Part shown: positions 18,294-26,489 of the stretch, in pieces
How positions within the stretch are numbered: the stretch's first letter is position 1
Layout of the letters: every line of letters begins with the position of its first letter
DNA from: an uncultured Bifidobacterium sp.
Lineage (GTDB): Bacteria; Actinomycetota; Actinomycetes; Actinomycetales; Bifidobacteriaceae
Length of the DNA stretch: 61,918 bases
Direction: 5' to 3'
NCBI RefSeq assembly: GCF_945269915.1
Contig: NZ_CALYOY010000007.1
Location: 1 to 61,918 of the forward strand
Notes under the pieces: generated by a model
Database searches by the model: none
Seen by the model: only the letters and a program-made list of their open reading frames with translations
What the model was told of the DNA's origin: nothing
Made by a program: the position numbers and the translations under genes

Positions 18294-20139
18294 GGTCCTC
18301 GTCCTCCTTGCCCCGGTTCCTGGTCTGCGATTCGTATATGGACCGGTATTCCCGACAGGTTCGCAGAAGGTCCTGGTGGGCGCCCCTGTCGAGGATCCGA
18401 CCCTCCTCCAGGACCACGATCATGTCGGCGTCCTCGACCGAGGCCACGCGCTGGGAGATGATGATCTTGGTGGTGTCCGGAATCTCCTGGCTGAAGGCCT
18501 GGCGGATCAGCCGGTCGGTCTTGGTGTCGACGGCGCTGGTGGAGTCGTCCAGGATCAGGATGTTCGGCTTCTTCAGGAGGGCCCGGGCTATGCAGAGGCG
18601 CTGACGCTGCCCGCCGGAAAGGTTGGTGCCACCCTGGTCCAGGTGGGTCTGGTAACCGTCGGGAAACTCATTCACGAAACCATCGGCCTGGGCCAGGGTG
18701 CAGGCATGCACCAATTCCTCGTCGCTGGCCTGGGGATTGCCCCAACGCAGGTTCTCGGCGATGGTCCCGCTGAAGAGGACGTTCTTCTGGAGGACCATGG
18801 CCACCTGGTCGCGCAGGACGGCCAGGTCATACTGGCGCACGTCGACCCCGCCCACCTGGAGGGATCCCTCGGTCACGTCATAGAGGCGGGGAATGAGCTG
18901 GACCAGACTGGACTTGGAGGACCCGGTCCCGCCCACGATGCCCAGGGTGGAGCCCGAGGGGATGTCCAGGTCGATGTGGTTCAGGACCGGGCGCTCGGAC
19001 CGGTCGGAATAGCGGAAGGTCACGTCCCTGAAGCTGATTGAACCGTCAGCCACCTCCATGACCGGGTTCGCGGGATCGTGCACGGTGCTGGCCTCGTCCA
19101 GGACCTGGCAGATGCGTTCGGCGGACGCCTGGGAGATGACGACCATCACGACGATCATGGAGACCATGTTCATGGCCATCATGATCTGGATGGCATAGGT
19201 GACCAGGGCGGTCAGGTCACCCGTGGTCAGCCCAAGGGAGGCGTTGTTCCCGGAGGCCACGATCTGGGAGGCGCCCATCCAGGAGATGACCAGAAGCGAA
19301 GCGTAGATGCAGAAGTTGAGCAGGGCAGGGTTCAGGCTCATGATCCGTTCGGCCTTGCAGAAGGCCCGGTATATGGCCAGGGAGATCCCGTCGAACTTGC
19401 GCTCCTCGTGGTCCTCCCGGTTGTAGGACTTGACCACCCGGATACCCTGGAGGTTCTCGTCGACCACGTTGTTGAGGTGGTCGTAGGTGTGGAAGACCCG
19501 CTCGAAGATCGGATGGACCAGGAGGGAGAGGCCGATGAGGCCGAACCCGAGGATGGGGATGGCAATCAGGAAGACCATGGATATGGGCCTGGAGATCCTG
19601 AAGGAGAAGATCCAGGCCACGATGACCATGATCGGGGCCCTGACCCCCACCCTGATGACCATCTGGTAGGCGTTCTGCAGGTTGGTCACATCGGTGGTCA
19701 GCCTGGTGATGATGGATCCGGTGGAGAAACGGTCGATGTTGGTGAAGCTGAAGGACTGGACCTTGGCGAAGAGGTCGCTGCGAAGATTCTTGGCCAGGCC
19801 CGATGAGGCGATGGCCGCGTACCTTCCGGACATGAATCCGGAGACCAGGGAAACGGCCGAGCAGGCCAACAGGATCAGGCCGAACTTGAAGATGGCCGGC
19901 ATGGATCTCCCGGAGACACCCTGATCGATCAGGGAGGCCATGATGGTCGGGATGACGATCTCCAGGACGCTTTCCAGAAAGACGAAGGCCGGGGTCAGGA
20001 GGCTGGCCTTCCGGTATTCCCGCAAGGAGTGCAAAATGGTGCGGATGGTGTGCTGCGGATGGGTCGGTTCCTGCTTGTCCGATCTGAGCTCGGATGCCGT
20101 AGAACCCTTCAAGTCGCCCTCCCTCATTAGTTTCAACAC
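18286..20139 (-). CDS. ABC exporter subunit with degenerate ATPase site (heterodimer partner 1)
   Basis: The 617-residue half-transporter has an N-terminal six-helix domain and a C-terminal ATPase domain. Walker A reads GGTGSSKSS, with Ser replacing the usual last Gly. The Walker B end is LILDDSTSAVD, with Asp in place of the catalytic Glu. The H-loop reads ISQRVAS, with Gln in place of His. These changes mark the non-hydrolysing site of heterodimeric exporters, while the signature LSGGQRQR is intact. The GTG at 20139 is one possible start. The ATG four codons on is another, and neither has a strong ribosome-binding site. A 12-base C tract lies 98 bp upstream. Confidence 0.92.
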   Translation of the reverse strand: MLKLMREGDLKGSTASELRSDKQEPTHPQHTIRTILHSLREYRKASLLTPAFVFLESVLEIVIPTIMASLIDQGVSGRSMPAIFKFGLILLACSAVSLVSGFMSGRYAAIASSGLAKNLRSDLFAKVQSFSFTNIDRFSTGSIITRLTTDVTNLQNAYQMVIRVGVRAPIMVIVAWIFSFRISRPISMVFLIAIPILGFGLIGLSLLVHPIFERVFHTYDHLNNVVDENLQGIRVVKSYNREDHEERKFDGISLAIYRAFCKAERIMSLNPALLNFCIYASLLVISWMGASQIVASGNNASLGLTTGDLTALVTYAIQIMMAMNMVSMIVVMVVISQASAERICQVLDEASTVHDPANPVMEVADGSISFRDVTFRYSDRSERPVLNHIDLDIPSGSTLGIVGGTGSSKSSLVQLIPRLYDVTEGSLQVGGVDVRQYDLAVLRDQVAMVLQKNVLFSGTIAENLRWGNPQASDEELVHACTLAQADGFVNEFPDGYQTHLDQGGTNLSGGQRQRLCIARALLKKPNILILDDSTSAVDTKTDRLIRQAFSQEIPDTTKIIISQRVASVEDADMIVVLEEGRILDRGAHQDLLRTCREYRSIYESQTRNRGKEDEDHE

Positions 20140-20229
20140 AGTTTCCGGGCATTTCCGGCCCGAATCCGGTCGACCATCAGGCTATCACCAGGCCCGACCC
20201 GGGCCGCTCATTTCAGCCAACCGGTACAG

Positions 20230-20248
20230 ATGATATGGGGGGGGGGGG
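20230..20248 (-). promoter_or_regulatory. C12 homopolymer next to a -10 element upstream of the ABC exporter operon
   Basis: Read on the minus strand, twelve C (20237-20248) are followed by A and TATCAT (20230-20235), a 5/6 match to the -10 consensus. The tract would fill most of the -10/-35 spacer. No consensus -35 is seen; the region above is pyrimidine-rich. Length change by slipped-strand mispairing could alter expression. This is inference. Confidence 0.5.
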
Positions 20249-20274
20249 AAGAAGAGAGAAGGAAGAGAAAAAGC

Positions 20275-21645
20275 TCAATCTGAGCGTTCATTCGCTCGCG
20301 TCTGGAAATAAGAGGGCTCCGCGACGATTCGCCGCATCTTGCCATCCAAATCGTATCGTACCAAAAGGATGGCAATAAGGAGAACCATGACCAGAGGAAC
20401 CCATACGAAGGTTCCCACCATGGCCGAAAGGGCCCTTTCTGTCTGGTGGCTGGTTTCGGCCTTGTAACCGGAAGCGGACAGGACCCAGGCTATGGCCGCC
20501 GACGATACCCCCATGGCCACCTTCATGGAGAAGCTGGAGGAGCTGAAGACCATTCCGTCCGAGCGGACACCGTAACGCCACTGGCCATAGTCCACAACAT
20601 CGGCACTCATGGAATTCAACGATGCATTCAGAGGAACCATACCTGTCATCCTGAGTAGGATGGATAGAAAGAAAATGCCAAGGCTGGAGGAATCGATACG
20701 GATTAGCAGACTCCCCGCCACTACGAGAACCAGACCCGCCAGGGAAGTGGTACGCTTCCCGAACCGCGCAATGATGGGTCCTGACAGGGGCAGGCCGAGA
20801 ATCATCGGCAAGACCGTGGCAAACCCCAATGCCGAGGTAAGGCTCGGATTACCAAGGACATACTTGGCCAAATAGGCCGCCATTCCATTTGCTATGCCGT
20901 TGTAGACCCATAGGAGGAAATTGAGTCCGAGGGTGATCCACCAGTACCGGTTCTTCGACAGGGCGGCAAACTGGCTGCCTAGGGTAACCCTGTCCTCCCG
21001 GCCACCACCAAGGTCCTGTTCGCGTGTCATCCGGAAGGTATACCAGTACCCGAAGGGAATCATGAACGCTATGCACCCGAAGAAGACGCCCCAACCGGTC
21101 GCACCCCCGCCGAGTCGAGCAATGAGTGGCATGGCCAGCAGGTAGACGAGCATGGCTCCGATGTTGGCCGTGGTCATCCGGAAGATGTTGAGCCGGGTTT
21201 TTTCGTCGACATCACTGGTTATCAGTGAGGTAAGGGAAGCGTATGCCACGTTCACCGTCGAGTAAGCCAGATTCACCAGGATGAAGGATATCCAGGCGTA
21301 TCCGAGCCTGCCAGCGGACGTTCTGCACGGATCAAGGAAGAGCAGGAAAAAGCAGGGACCATAAAGGACACCCCCGGCCAGCATCCATGGCCGGGCCCTC
21401 CCCCACCTGGTCCTTGTTCGGTCAATCAACACGCCGACCACCACATCCCAGATCGCCGCCGCCAATCGCACCAGCAGGAGCATGAAGGCGACATTGGCAG
21501 GATTCAGATGAATCACATCCGTATAGAACATGGTCAGATAGGTAGCCATCGCGATGTTGCCGATGGATGTCCAGAAATCACCCATACCGAAGGCGAATTC
21601 CTCCGATAGGCCGACCCCTCCTCTACCGCTTCCCCGACACACCAT
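20275..21645 (-). CDS. GPH-family (glycoside-pentoside-hexuronide) MFS symporter
   Basis: The 456-residue, roughly 12-helix transporter begins near LSEEFAFGMGDFWTSIGNIAMATYLTMFYTD, the signature of GPH cation symporters (MelB, XynP and UidB relatives). The DRTRTRWGRARPWML loop follows between helices 2 and 3. GPH proteins import sugars and glycosides with H+ or Na+. The start lies one base after the stop of the glycoside hydrolase gene, so the pair is an operon. It probably imports the compound, or its cleavage product, that the hydrolase acts on. Base composition looks less GC-rich than the ribosomal genes. Confidence 0.9.
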   Translation of the reverse strand: MVCRGSGRGGVGLSEEFAFGMGDFWTSIGNIAMATYLTMFYTDVIHLNPANVAFMLLLVRLAAAIWDVVVGVLIDRTRTRWGRARPWMLAGGVLYGPCFFLLFLDPCRTSAGRLGYAWISFILVNLAYSTVNVAYASLTSLITSDVDEKTRLNIFRMTTANIGAMLVYLLAMPLIARLGGGATGWGVFFGCIAFMIPFGYWYTFRMTREQDLGGGREDRVTLGSQFAALSKNRYWWITLGLNFLLWVYNGIANGMAAYLAKYVLGNPSLTSALGFATVLPMILGLPLSGPIIARFGKRTTSLAGLVLVVAGSLLIRIDSSSLGIFFLSILLRMTGMVPLNASLNSMSADVVDYGQWRYGVRSDGMVFSSSSFSMKVAMGVSSAAIAWVLSASGYKAETSHQTERALSAMVGTFVWVPLVMVLLIAILLVRYDLDGKMRRIVAEPSYFQTRANERSD

Positions 21646-21646
21646 C

Positions 21647-23239
21647 CTAGGCGACTCTGCTGAGTCGGACTGCCATGTACTGGCGCTGTCCCAGATTGAC
21701 CCGGATCCGATCCCGACATTCTTCAGGCAGTGTCGTCACGGTCATGTTCCAGGTGTCAATCACATCAACCTTGTAGCGATGCCCCTCGGGAAGGGCGAAC
21801 TCACGGTAGAGCGGCTGATACCAGCCGAAATAGACCAGGCTGTAATCAACGCCGCTACGAATCACAGGAACATCCCAGTACTGGCCGGCCTTCTCCCAGG
21901 CTGCATCACTGACGGCATTCGGGGCCTTGGGTGAGGACAGGGGCCAGACGGCATCCTGGGGCGTTCCCGCATCCAGGGGAGTTGCATCCCGTGGCATCTG
22001 CTCAAAGATGTCACGCATGAAGGCGATACGGGCAGGTGACTCCCCATGCAGACGACCTCCATGCGCCCACCAGATCTGAGGGCCCTTGTCGATGAAGGTC
22101 TCACCATGTGTTACATACCCGCACCTCATGCAACCCTGCCAGAACCGGCGCACCATCTCCTGGGCGGAGAGATTTCCCCAGCCCCAGTAAATGTTGCCCT
22201 CGTATCCTGCTTCATCACAGATTACGGGCTTGTGAAAGCGCTGCCTCCAATCCTCGATGTCCTCGGTGGTCCTGGTCACGTCCGTGCGCTGGATGGAACA
22301 ATGGGTGCACCAAGGCTCGTTGTAATCGTATATCGTGAGGCAGTTGTGGATGGAGCGCAGATGGCCGAATGCATCGTCTGCCATAACGACCCTTGCATAG
22401 CTGCGCCAATCCTCGAGGGACTTGTAGGGCATGAGGTCATATTCATTGGCGAGTGACCACCAGACGTTCTTGTAGGCACCATATCTGCGGGCCATATAAC
22501 TCAGATAGAACCTGTCCTCGTCGGTGGTCATCCTGGAGAACCCCCACTCCGGCTTGTCATAGGGATGCAAAAGGATGACGTCCGCCTGAATGCCAAGCTG
22601 GTCGAGCTGGGTTATGCGCCTGTCGAGATTCTCGAAGAAGTCCTCGTTGAACCTGCTGTGGTCAAACCCCTGGGCCATGGAACCCTGATAAGCGAACATG
22701 GGTGGATCGGCCGTGTTGAAGTCATAAAACTTGGGAAAGACACACATACGCACCTTATTGAAAGGCGATGTGGCCAGGGTCTGCAGGGTCTGGTCCTGAA
22801 CGGCAGTGTCCTGGCTAATCCAGGCATAGCATGTGGTGCCGAAGGGGACGTAATCAGTGCCGTCCTCGTAAGCGAAGCGAAAGGGCAGCTCCCTGCCGTA
22901 TACCTGGGCCCGCTCCCCTGAAACCACGTCCTTGGCCGGGAGGACACGACCGTGGTTTTCGCCTCGGGCCGGTGCGGCCTCAAGAGTACCCTGACAGTCA
23001 TCCAGATTCGGATCATTGCTGTGGGTTTCGTAGGTCCACAAGCCGGTTGTCAATGGCATGAACCTGATGGAAAAATGCCCCTTGCCGCGATAAAATCCCT
23101 TGACGCTGATCAGCTCACCGGTTTCCCGCGAACGGAAATCCGCCCTAAGCTGCGTCTCGACGTACGGGTTTCCCCGCTCGCTCCCCTGAAGGTTGATTTC
23201 ATATAAGCCATATTGCTCTGTTGCCTCTGACTCTGTCAT
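21647..23239 (-). CDS. Apiosidase-like glycoside hydrolase (DUF5060/DUF4038/DUF5605 architecture)
   Basis: The 530-residue protein has no signal peptide, so it is predicted intracellular. The N-terminal beta-sandwich (about residues 10-95, with KGFYRGKGHFSIRFMPLTTGLWTYET) matches the DUF5060 type. A (beta/alpha)8 domain follows. WWSLANEYD holds the probable acid/base Glu266, and ICDEAGYEG the probable nucleophile Glu343, as in clan GH-A. A C-terminal sandwich (about 430-530) resembles DUF5605. Proteins of this type include apiosidases and related plant-glycan enzymes, so the exact substrate is not fixed. The ATG at 23239 has AGGAG ten bases upstream. It is the first gene of an operon with a GPH symporter, under a promoter with a TTACT-N4-AGTAA operator. 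Confidence 0.8.
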   Translation of the reverse strand: MTESEATEQYGLYEINLQGSERGNPYVETQLRADFRSRETGELISVKGFYRGKGHFSIRFMPLTTGLWTYETHSNDPNLDDCQGTLEAAPARGENHGRVLPAKDVVSGERAQVYGRELPFRFAYEDGTDYVPFGTTCYAWISQDTAVQDQTLQTLATSPFNKVRMCVFPKFYDFNTADPPMFAYQGSMAQGFDHSRFNEDFFENLDRRITQLDQLGIQADVILLHPYDKPEWGFSRMTTDEDRFYLSYMARRYGAYKNVWWSLANEYDLMPYKSLEDWRSYARVVMADDAFGHLRSIHNCLTIYDYNEPWCTHCSIQRTDVTRTTEDIEDWRQRFHKPVICDEAGYEGNIYWGWGNLSAQEMVRRFWQGCMRCGYVTHGETFIDKGPQIWWAHGGRLHGESPARIAFMRDIFEQMPRDATPLDAGTPQDAVWPLSSPKAPNAVSDAAWEKAGQYWDVPVIRSGVDYSLVYFGWYQPLYREFALPEGHRYKVDVIDTWNMTVTTLPEECRDRIRVNLGQRQYMAVRLSRVA

Positions 23240-23340
23240 GATTCTGCCTCTCCTGAACCGGCGCACACCAACGTGCGCCTTATATACGGTTGTGGTAACC
23301 GATAAGCCCTGGATACCGGAACTGATCTAGTTATTATTAG

Positions 23341-23354
23341 TTACTGACGAGTAA
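23341..23354 (-). promoter_or_regulatory. Operator TTACT-N4-AGTAA at the glycoside hydrolase promoter
   Basis: TTACT-GACG-AGTAA overlaps the downstream end of the -10 and the predicted transcription start of the hydrolase operon. The wider match AGTTACT-N4-AGTAAT recurs at the divergent MFS gene, in the same position relative to its promoter. It is the likely binding site of the TetR regulator encoded between the two. Confidence 0.75.
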
Positions 23355-23381
23355 TTTAATTGAAGAGACAAGGACTGTCAA
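23353..23381 (-). promoter_or_regulatory. Promoter of the glycoside hydrolase-symporter operon
   Basis: TTGACA (23376-23381), a 17-bp spacer and TAAATT (23353-23358) on the minus strand form a near-consensus promoter about 115 bp before the start codon. Confidence 0.75.
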
Positions 23382-23395
23382 CTAGAGGACGTGTC

Positions 23396-24118
23396 TCAGC
23401 GATACCCGGCCCAGATCGGCAGAGGGAAAAGGTAATCAGCGTAGCGATCCCACTCGGCCAGGAAATCGATGGTTTCAGGATTGGCCAGCCAGCGTCCCTC
23501 CAGGCCATACATGGCGGCATTGGCCAGCATATAGACGAACTCTCCATCCACCCCGTCGGGAAGGGCCCACTCATGCCTGTTGTATAAATCCGCCATGCGG
23601 GCAGGGCGGCTCGCAAAGTAATCATGAGCGGGATGATCGGGGGCCATGGCCTCGGAATTGAGCATCTCGAAGACCCTGACCAATTCAGGTTGACGCACAT
23701 TCTGCTCAACCACGCACCTCAGCGCTTGGGGAATCCTGGGGAGCCGGCCAGCCATGGGGCCATTGTCTTCAAACTGTCCAAGGTAGGAATCAATGGCATC
23801 ATCGCGATCGTAGTGTCGCTCAACGACCGCAATAAGGAGGCCCCGCTTACTCTTGACCCTATGGATCACCGCCGTCTGGGATATCCCTATCTCCTTGGCG
23901 ACATCCTGCAGGGACATCCCGTAGTAGCCTTTTTCGCCGATCAGCCGTACGGCTACATCAACTATCTGCTCGAAGCGGTCCTCCGCACTCATACGCCTGG
24001 GATGGACAGGATGAGCCTGTTCACCACCGATCAGACGACTGATACTGGCTCGCTCTTCATCTTCCACAACCACACGACCAGACCCGCCTCTACCTGATTC
24101 GTCGGTGCTCTCCGGCAT
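23396..24118 (-). CDS. TetR-family regulator of the sugar locus
   Basis: The 240-residue product has an N-terminal low-complexity arm of about 40 residues. The TetR DNA-binding domain follows, with the helix-turn-helix at about 68-90 (MSLQDVAKEIGISQTAVIHRVKSKRGLL), then a helical effector domain rich in aromatic residues at the C-terminus. The ATG at 24118 is preferred because GGGGA precedes it. It lies between the hydrolase-symporter operon and the divergent MFS gene, and identical dyads sit at both promoters, so it probably represses both until the sugar ligand appears. TetR control of a glycan locus is less usual in bifidobacteria than LacI control. Confidence 0.88.
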   Translation of the reverse strand: MPESTDESGRGGSGRVVVEDEERASISRLIGGEQAHPVHPRRMSAEDRFEQIVDVAVRLIGEKGYYGMSLQDVAKEIGISQTAVIHRVKSKRGLLIAVVERHYDRDDAIDSYLGQFEDNGPMAGRLPRIPQALRCVVEQNVRQPELVRVFEMLNSEAMAPDHPAHDYFASRPARMADLYNRHEWALPDGVDGEFVYMLANAAMYGLEGRWLANPETIDFLAEWDRYADYLFPLPIWAGYR

Positions 24119-24160
24119 CCCAGTCTCCCCTCTCAACCCGAACAGACAAGACACAGACTG

Positions 24161-24188
24161 ATTGTATTGGACCAGTATGAGAATCCAA
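24161..24188 (-). promoter_or_regulatory. Candidate promoter of the TetR gene
   Basis: On the minus strand TTGGAT (24183-24188), a 16-bp spacer and TACAAT (24161-24166) lie about 43 bp before the start codon. No TTACT dyad overlaps it. Confidence 0.5.
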
Positions 24189-24216
24189 ATGAATTGAAGC
24201 CTTTATACCCAGTTTT

Positions 24217-24245
24217 TTGACAAGAGGTAAGGCACCGCCTATATT
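24217..24245 (+). promoter_or_regulatory. Promoter of the MFS transporter
   Basis: TTGACA (24217-24222), a 17-bp spacer and TATATT (24240-24245) form a near-perfect promoter about 80 bp upstream of the ATG. Confidence 0.8.
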
Positions 24246-24250
24246 CTAAG

Positions 24251-24278
24251 TTACTTAGTAGTAATGGCTAACTACTAA
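24251..24278 (+). promoter_or_regulatory. Operator pair at the MFS promoter
   Basis: TTACT-TAGT-AGTAA (24251-24264) lies at the predicted transcription start. It overlaps a second dyad, TTAGTAGT-N8-ACTACTAA (24255-24278). The first matches the dyad at 23341-23354 in all ten arm bases. Confidence 0.75.
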
Positions 24279-24324
24279 CCGGAACAGTGTTGTACCGATT
24301 CTTCAATGCCAAGGAAGGTGCGGG

Positions 24325-25599
24325 ATGGAAACAGCAATTACAAACAAGGACGAACTGGCACCAGATACAGGCAAGCCAGTCAGCACATTGAATCTTGGAC
24401 GTTTCGGCGCTGGATTCATATTCTTCTGCATCGTATTCATGATGTCCGGCACCATCGGCTCCACAGTTCTCCTCCCTGCCCGGTTCAACACCTTGGGCAT
24501 TGGTCAGGGGGAAACGATCCTGGGCACGATGAATTCCATCGGTATCATCTTCGCCTTGATATCGAACGTGATCTTCGGCGCCTTGTCGGACGCCTCCAAC
24601 AGCAGATTCGGCAAGCGCACCCCTTGGATCATCATTGGTGGCCCCATAGCCGGTATCGGGTTCTACCTGACCTCGATCTCACCTACGCTGGTCACCATCG
24701 TTGCCTCCTGGTCGCTGCTCCAAATCGGACTGAACTGCATGCTGGCACCTTGCGTGGCCATCCTGTCGGACCGAATCCCACAGAAGTACCGAGGCACCAT
24801 GAGCGCCTTCTATGGAGCCGGCCAGATCGTCGGACAATCGCTTGGCACAATCATAGGTTCCGCTTTCATCAAGACCCCGACTGTCGGATTCCTTATAGGC
24901 ACCATCTGCTGGTTCCTTTGCGGTGTGGGGACCGTCTTGCTGATTCCTCGCGAACTGCCCGGCAAGACCGCCGAGAACGAGCGCTTCAGCCTCAAACAGG
25001 TCATCGTCCAGTTCAGGCCCCCCACTCAAGGGGCCAGTGATTTCTACAAGGCCCTGATCGGCCGGTTGATGATGATCTTCGGCTACAACATGATTGTGGG
25101 CTATCAGCTCTACATCTGCATGAAGTACATCAAACAGAGCGACACGGTGGCGGCATCCACCGTGTCGACCATGGCCGTTATCACCATGTTCGTCTCCCTG
25201 GCTGTCTCCCTTCTGTCCGGCCCCCTTTCGGACAGAATCGGCAAGCGCAAGATCCCGGTCTTCATCTCCTCGGTCATCATCGCCGTTGGCATCGCCGTCC
25301 CCTGGCTCTGGCCCACCAAGATTTCGATGATGATCTATGCAGCGGTCATGGGACTCGGATACGGCATCTACATGGCCGTCGACCAGGCCCTGAACGTTGA
25401 TGTCCTTCCCAATCCTGATGAGGCCGGCAAGGATCTGGGCATCCTCAACCTGGCCAACACCCTGGGCCAAGTCATCGCCCCCATCGTCACCTCATCCATC
25501 GTGGTTGCCACGGGTGGCTACTTCCTGGTCTTCCCGGTCGCCATGGCTGCCGTCTTGGTTGGTGCAGTGGTCATCATGTTCATCAAGAAGGTCCAGTAA
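24325..25599 (+). CDS. MFS sugar transporter, SLC45/GPH-like
   Basis: The 424-residue, 12-helix transporter has the short loop SDASNSRFGKRTPWIIIGG between helices 2 and 3 and SDRIGKRKIPV between helices 8 and 9. This pattern is shared with sucrose- and glycoside-importing MFS proteins. It is controlled by a strong promoter with an operator at its start site. GGAAGG precedes the ATG. It is divergent from the TetR gene and the hydrolase operon and shares their operator, so it likely imports the same or a related glycoside. A strong terminator follows. Confidence 0.85.
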   Translation: METAITNKDELAPDTGKPVSTLNLGRFGAGFIFFCIVFMMSGTIGSTVLLPARFNTLGIGQGETILGTMNSIGIIFALISNVIFGALSDASNSRFGKRTPWIIIGGPIAGIGFYLTSISPTLVTIVASWSLLQIGLNCMLAPCVAILSDRIPQKYRGTMSAFYGAGQIVGQSLGTIIGSAFIKTPTVGFLIGTICWFLCGVGTVLLIPRELPGKTAENERFSLKQVIVQFRPPTQGASDFYKALIGRLMMIFGYNMIVGYQLYICMKYIKQSDTVAASTVSTMAVITMFVSLAVSLLSGPLSDRIGKRKIPVFISSVIIAVGIAVPWLWPTKISMMIYAAVMGLGYGIYMAVDQALNVDVLPNPDEAGKDLGILNLANTLGQVIAPIVTSSIVVATGGYFLVFPVAMAAVLVGAVVIMFIKKVQ

Positions 25600-25617
25600 T
25601 CCATATTCCGCTAAACG

Positions 25618-25656
25618 AAAGGGTACGAACCATCCTATCTGCGGTTCGTACCCTTT
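25618..25656 (+). terminator. Terminator of the MFS gene
   Basis: A perfect 14-bp stem (AAAGGGTACGAACC with its complement) and an 11-nt loop end in TTT, 18 bp after the stop. On the other strand the stem also ends in TTT, so it may serve adk (stop at 25706) too. Confidence 0.8.
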
Positions 25657-25705
25657 GCTATCGACGCTCTGGAGGTGCCAGAAAGGATAAATACCCTCCG
25701 CGCCT

Positions 25706-26278
25706 TCAGCGCCTGTCCAGCTCGTCGACGATTGCCTTGGAGATCTGGTCGACCTCCCCCTGACCGTCCACGGCCACCAGGAGACCCCGTGACCTGTAGG
25801 TGTCCAGGAGGGGTGCGGTCTCCTTGGCATAGATGTCCAGACGCTTGGCGATGGCCTCAGGGGTGTCGTCGGCACGACCCTCCTCCTCGGCCCTCTTGGC
25901 GATGCGTTGCATAAGGATGTCGTGGTCCGCGTCCAGGGCCACCACGGCCGTCAGTGGGGTGCCCAACTCCTGGAGCATCTGGTCCAGGGCCTCGACCTGG
26001 GTGGCGGAACGAGGGTACCCGTCCAGGATCCATCCATGGGAGGCGTCATCCATGCCCAGGCGGTCCTTGACGATCTTGTTGGTCAGCTCGTCGGGCACCA
26101 GTTCACCCTTGTCGGTATAGGCCTTGGCCTGTTTGCCCAGATCGGTCCCGTTCTTCAGGTTGTACCGGAAGATGTCACCGGTGGAGATGGCCGGAATCCC
26201 GTAATGCTTGCTGAGCAGGGCCGCCTGCGTGCCCTTTCCGACTCCCTGAGGTCCCATGATCAACAGTCGCTGTGCCAT
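25706..26278 (-). CDS. adk: Adenylate kinase
   Basis: Adk interconverts ATP + AMP and 2 ADP. The 190-residue product is the short type, lacking the zinc LID. It begins MAQRLLIMGPQGVGKGTQAALLSKHYG (P-loop GPQGVGKGT), then DIFRYNLKNGTDLG in the NMP-binding region and WILDGYPRSATQVEALD. The final arginine-containing helix is also present. The GPQG form replaces the common GPPG. The ATG at 26278 has AAAGGACAAGGA upstream, and longer in-frame starts are rejected. It follows secY, the standard order, but infA does not follow it. About 12 kb of other genes intervene. Confidence 0.96.
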   Translation of the reverse strand: MAQRLLIMGPQGVGKGTQAALLSKHYGIPAISTGDIFRYNLKNGTDLGKQAKAYTDKGELVPDELTNKIVKDRLGMDDASHGWILDGYPRSATQVEALDQMLQELGTPLTAVVALDADHDILMQRIAKRAEEEGRADDTPEAIAKRLDIYAKETAPLLDTYRSRGLLVAVDGQGEVDQISKAIVDELDRR

Positions 26279-26489
26279 TCCTTGTCCTTTGCTTGATTCC
26301 TTGCTTTTCCGGTCCTCAGCGAATCGTCCGCCGGAACCCTCACCTACGTATGCTAGTGATTGCCCGGTCCAAGAGGGCGGACCGGTTCCCGAATTCAAGA
26401 AGGTCTGGTCAACGGACCGTACGAAACCGCTGGCCAGACCTTTCAGAGTCTGTGGTCGAATCCTCCCGAGGGGGACCCGGTCGGAGGGT
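26279..26489. other. secY-adk gap
   Basis: No gene is seen in these 211 bp. A 9-bp inverted repeat AAGGTCTGG/CCAGACCTT (around 26398-26442) has a long loop. A weak promoter for adk (TTGGAC, 16 bp, TACGTA on the minus strand, near 26350) may be present. Confidence 0.35.

Noticed and set aside
20275-25599. Insertion sequence or integrase remnants at the sugar locus
   Set aside because: No transposase or integrase frame and no flanking terminal repeats were found.
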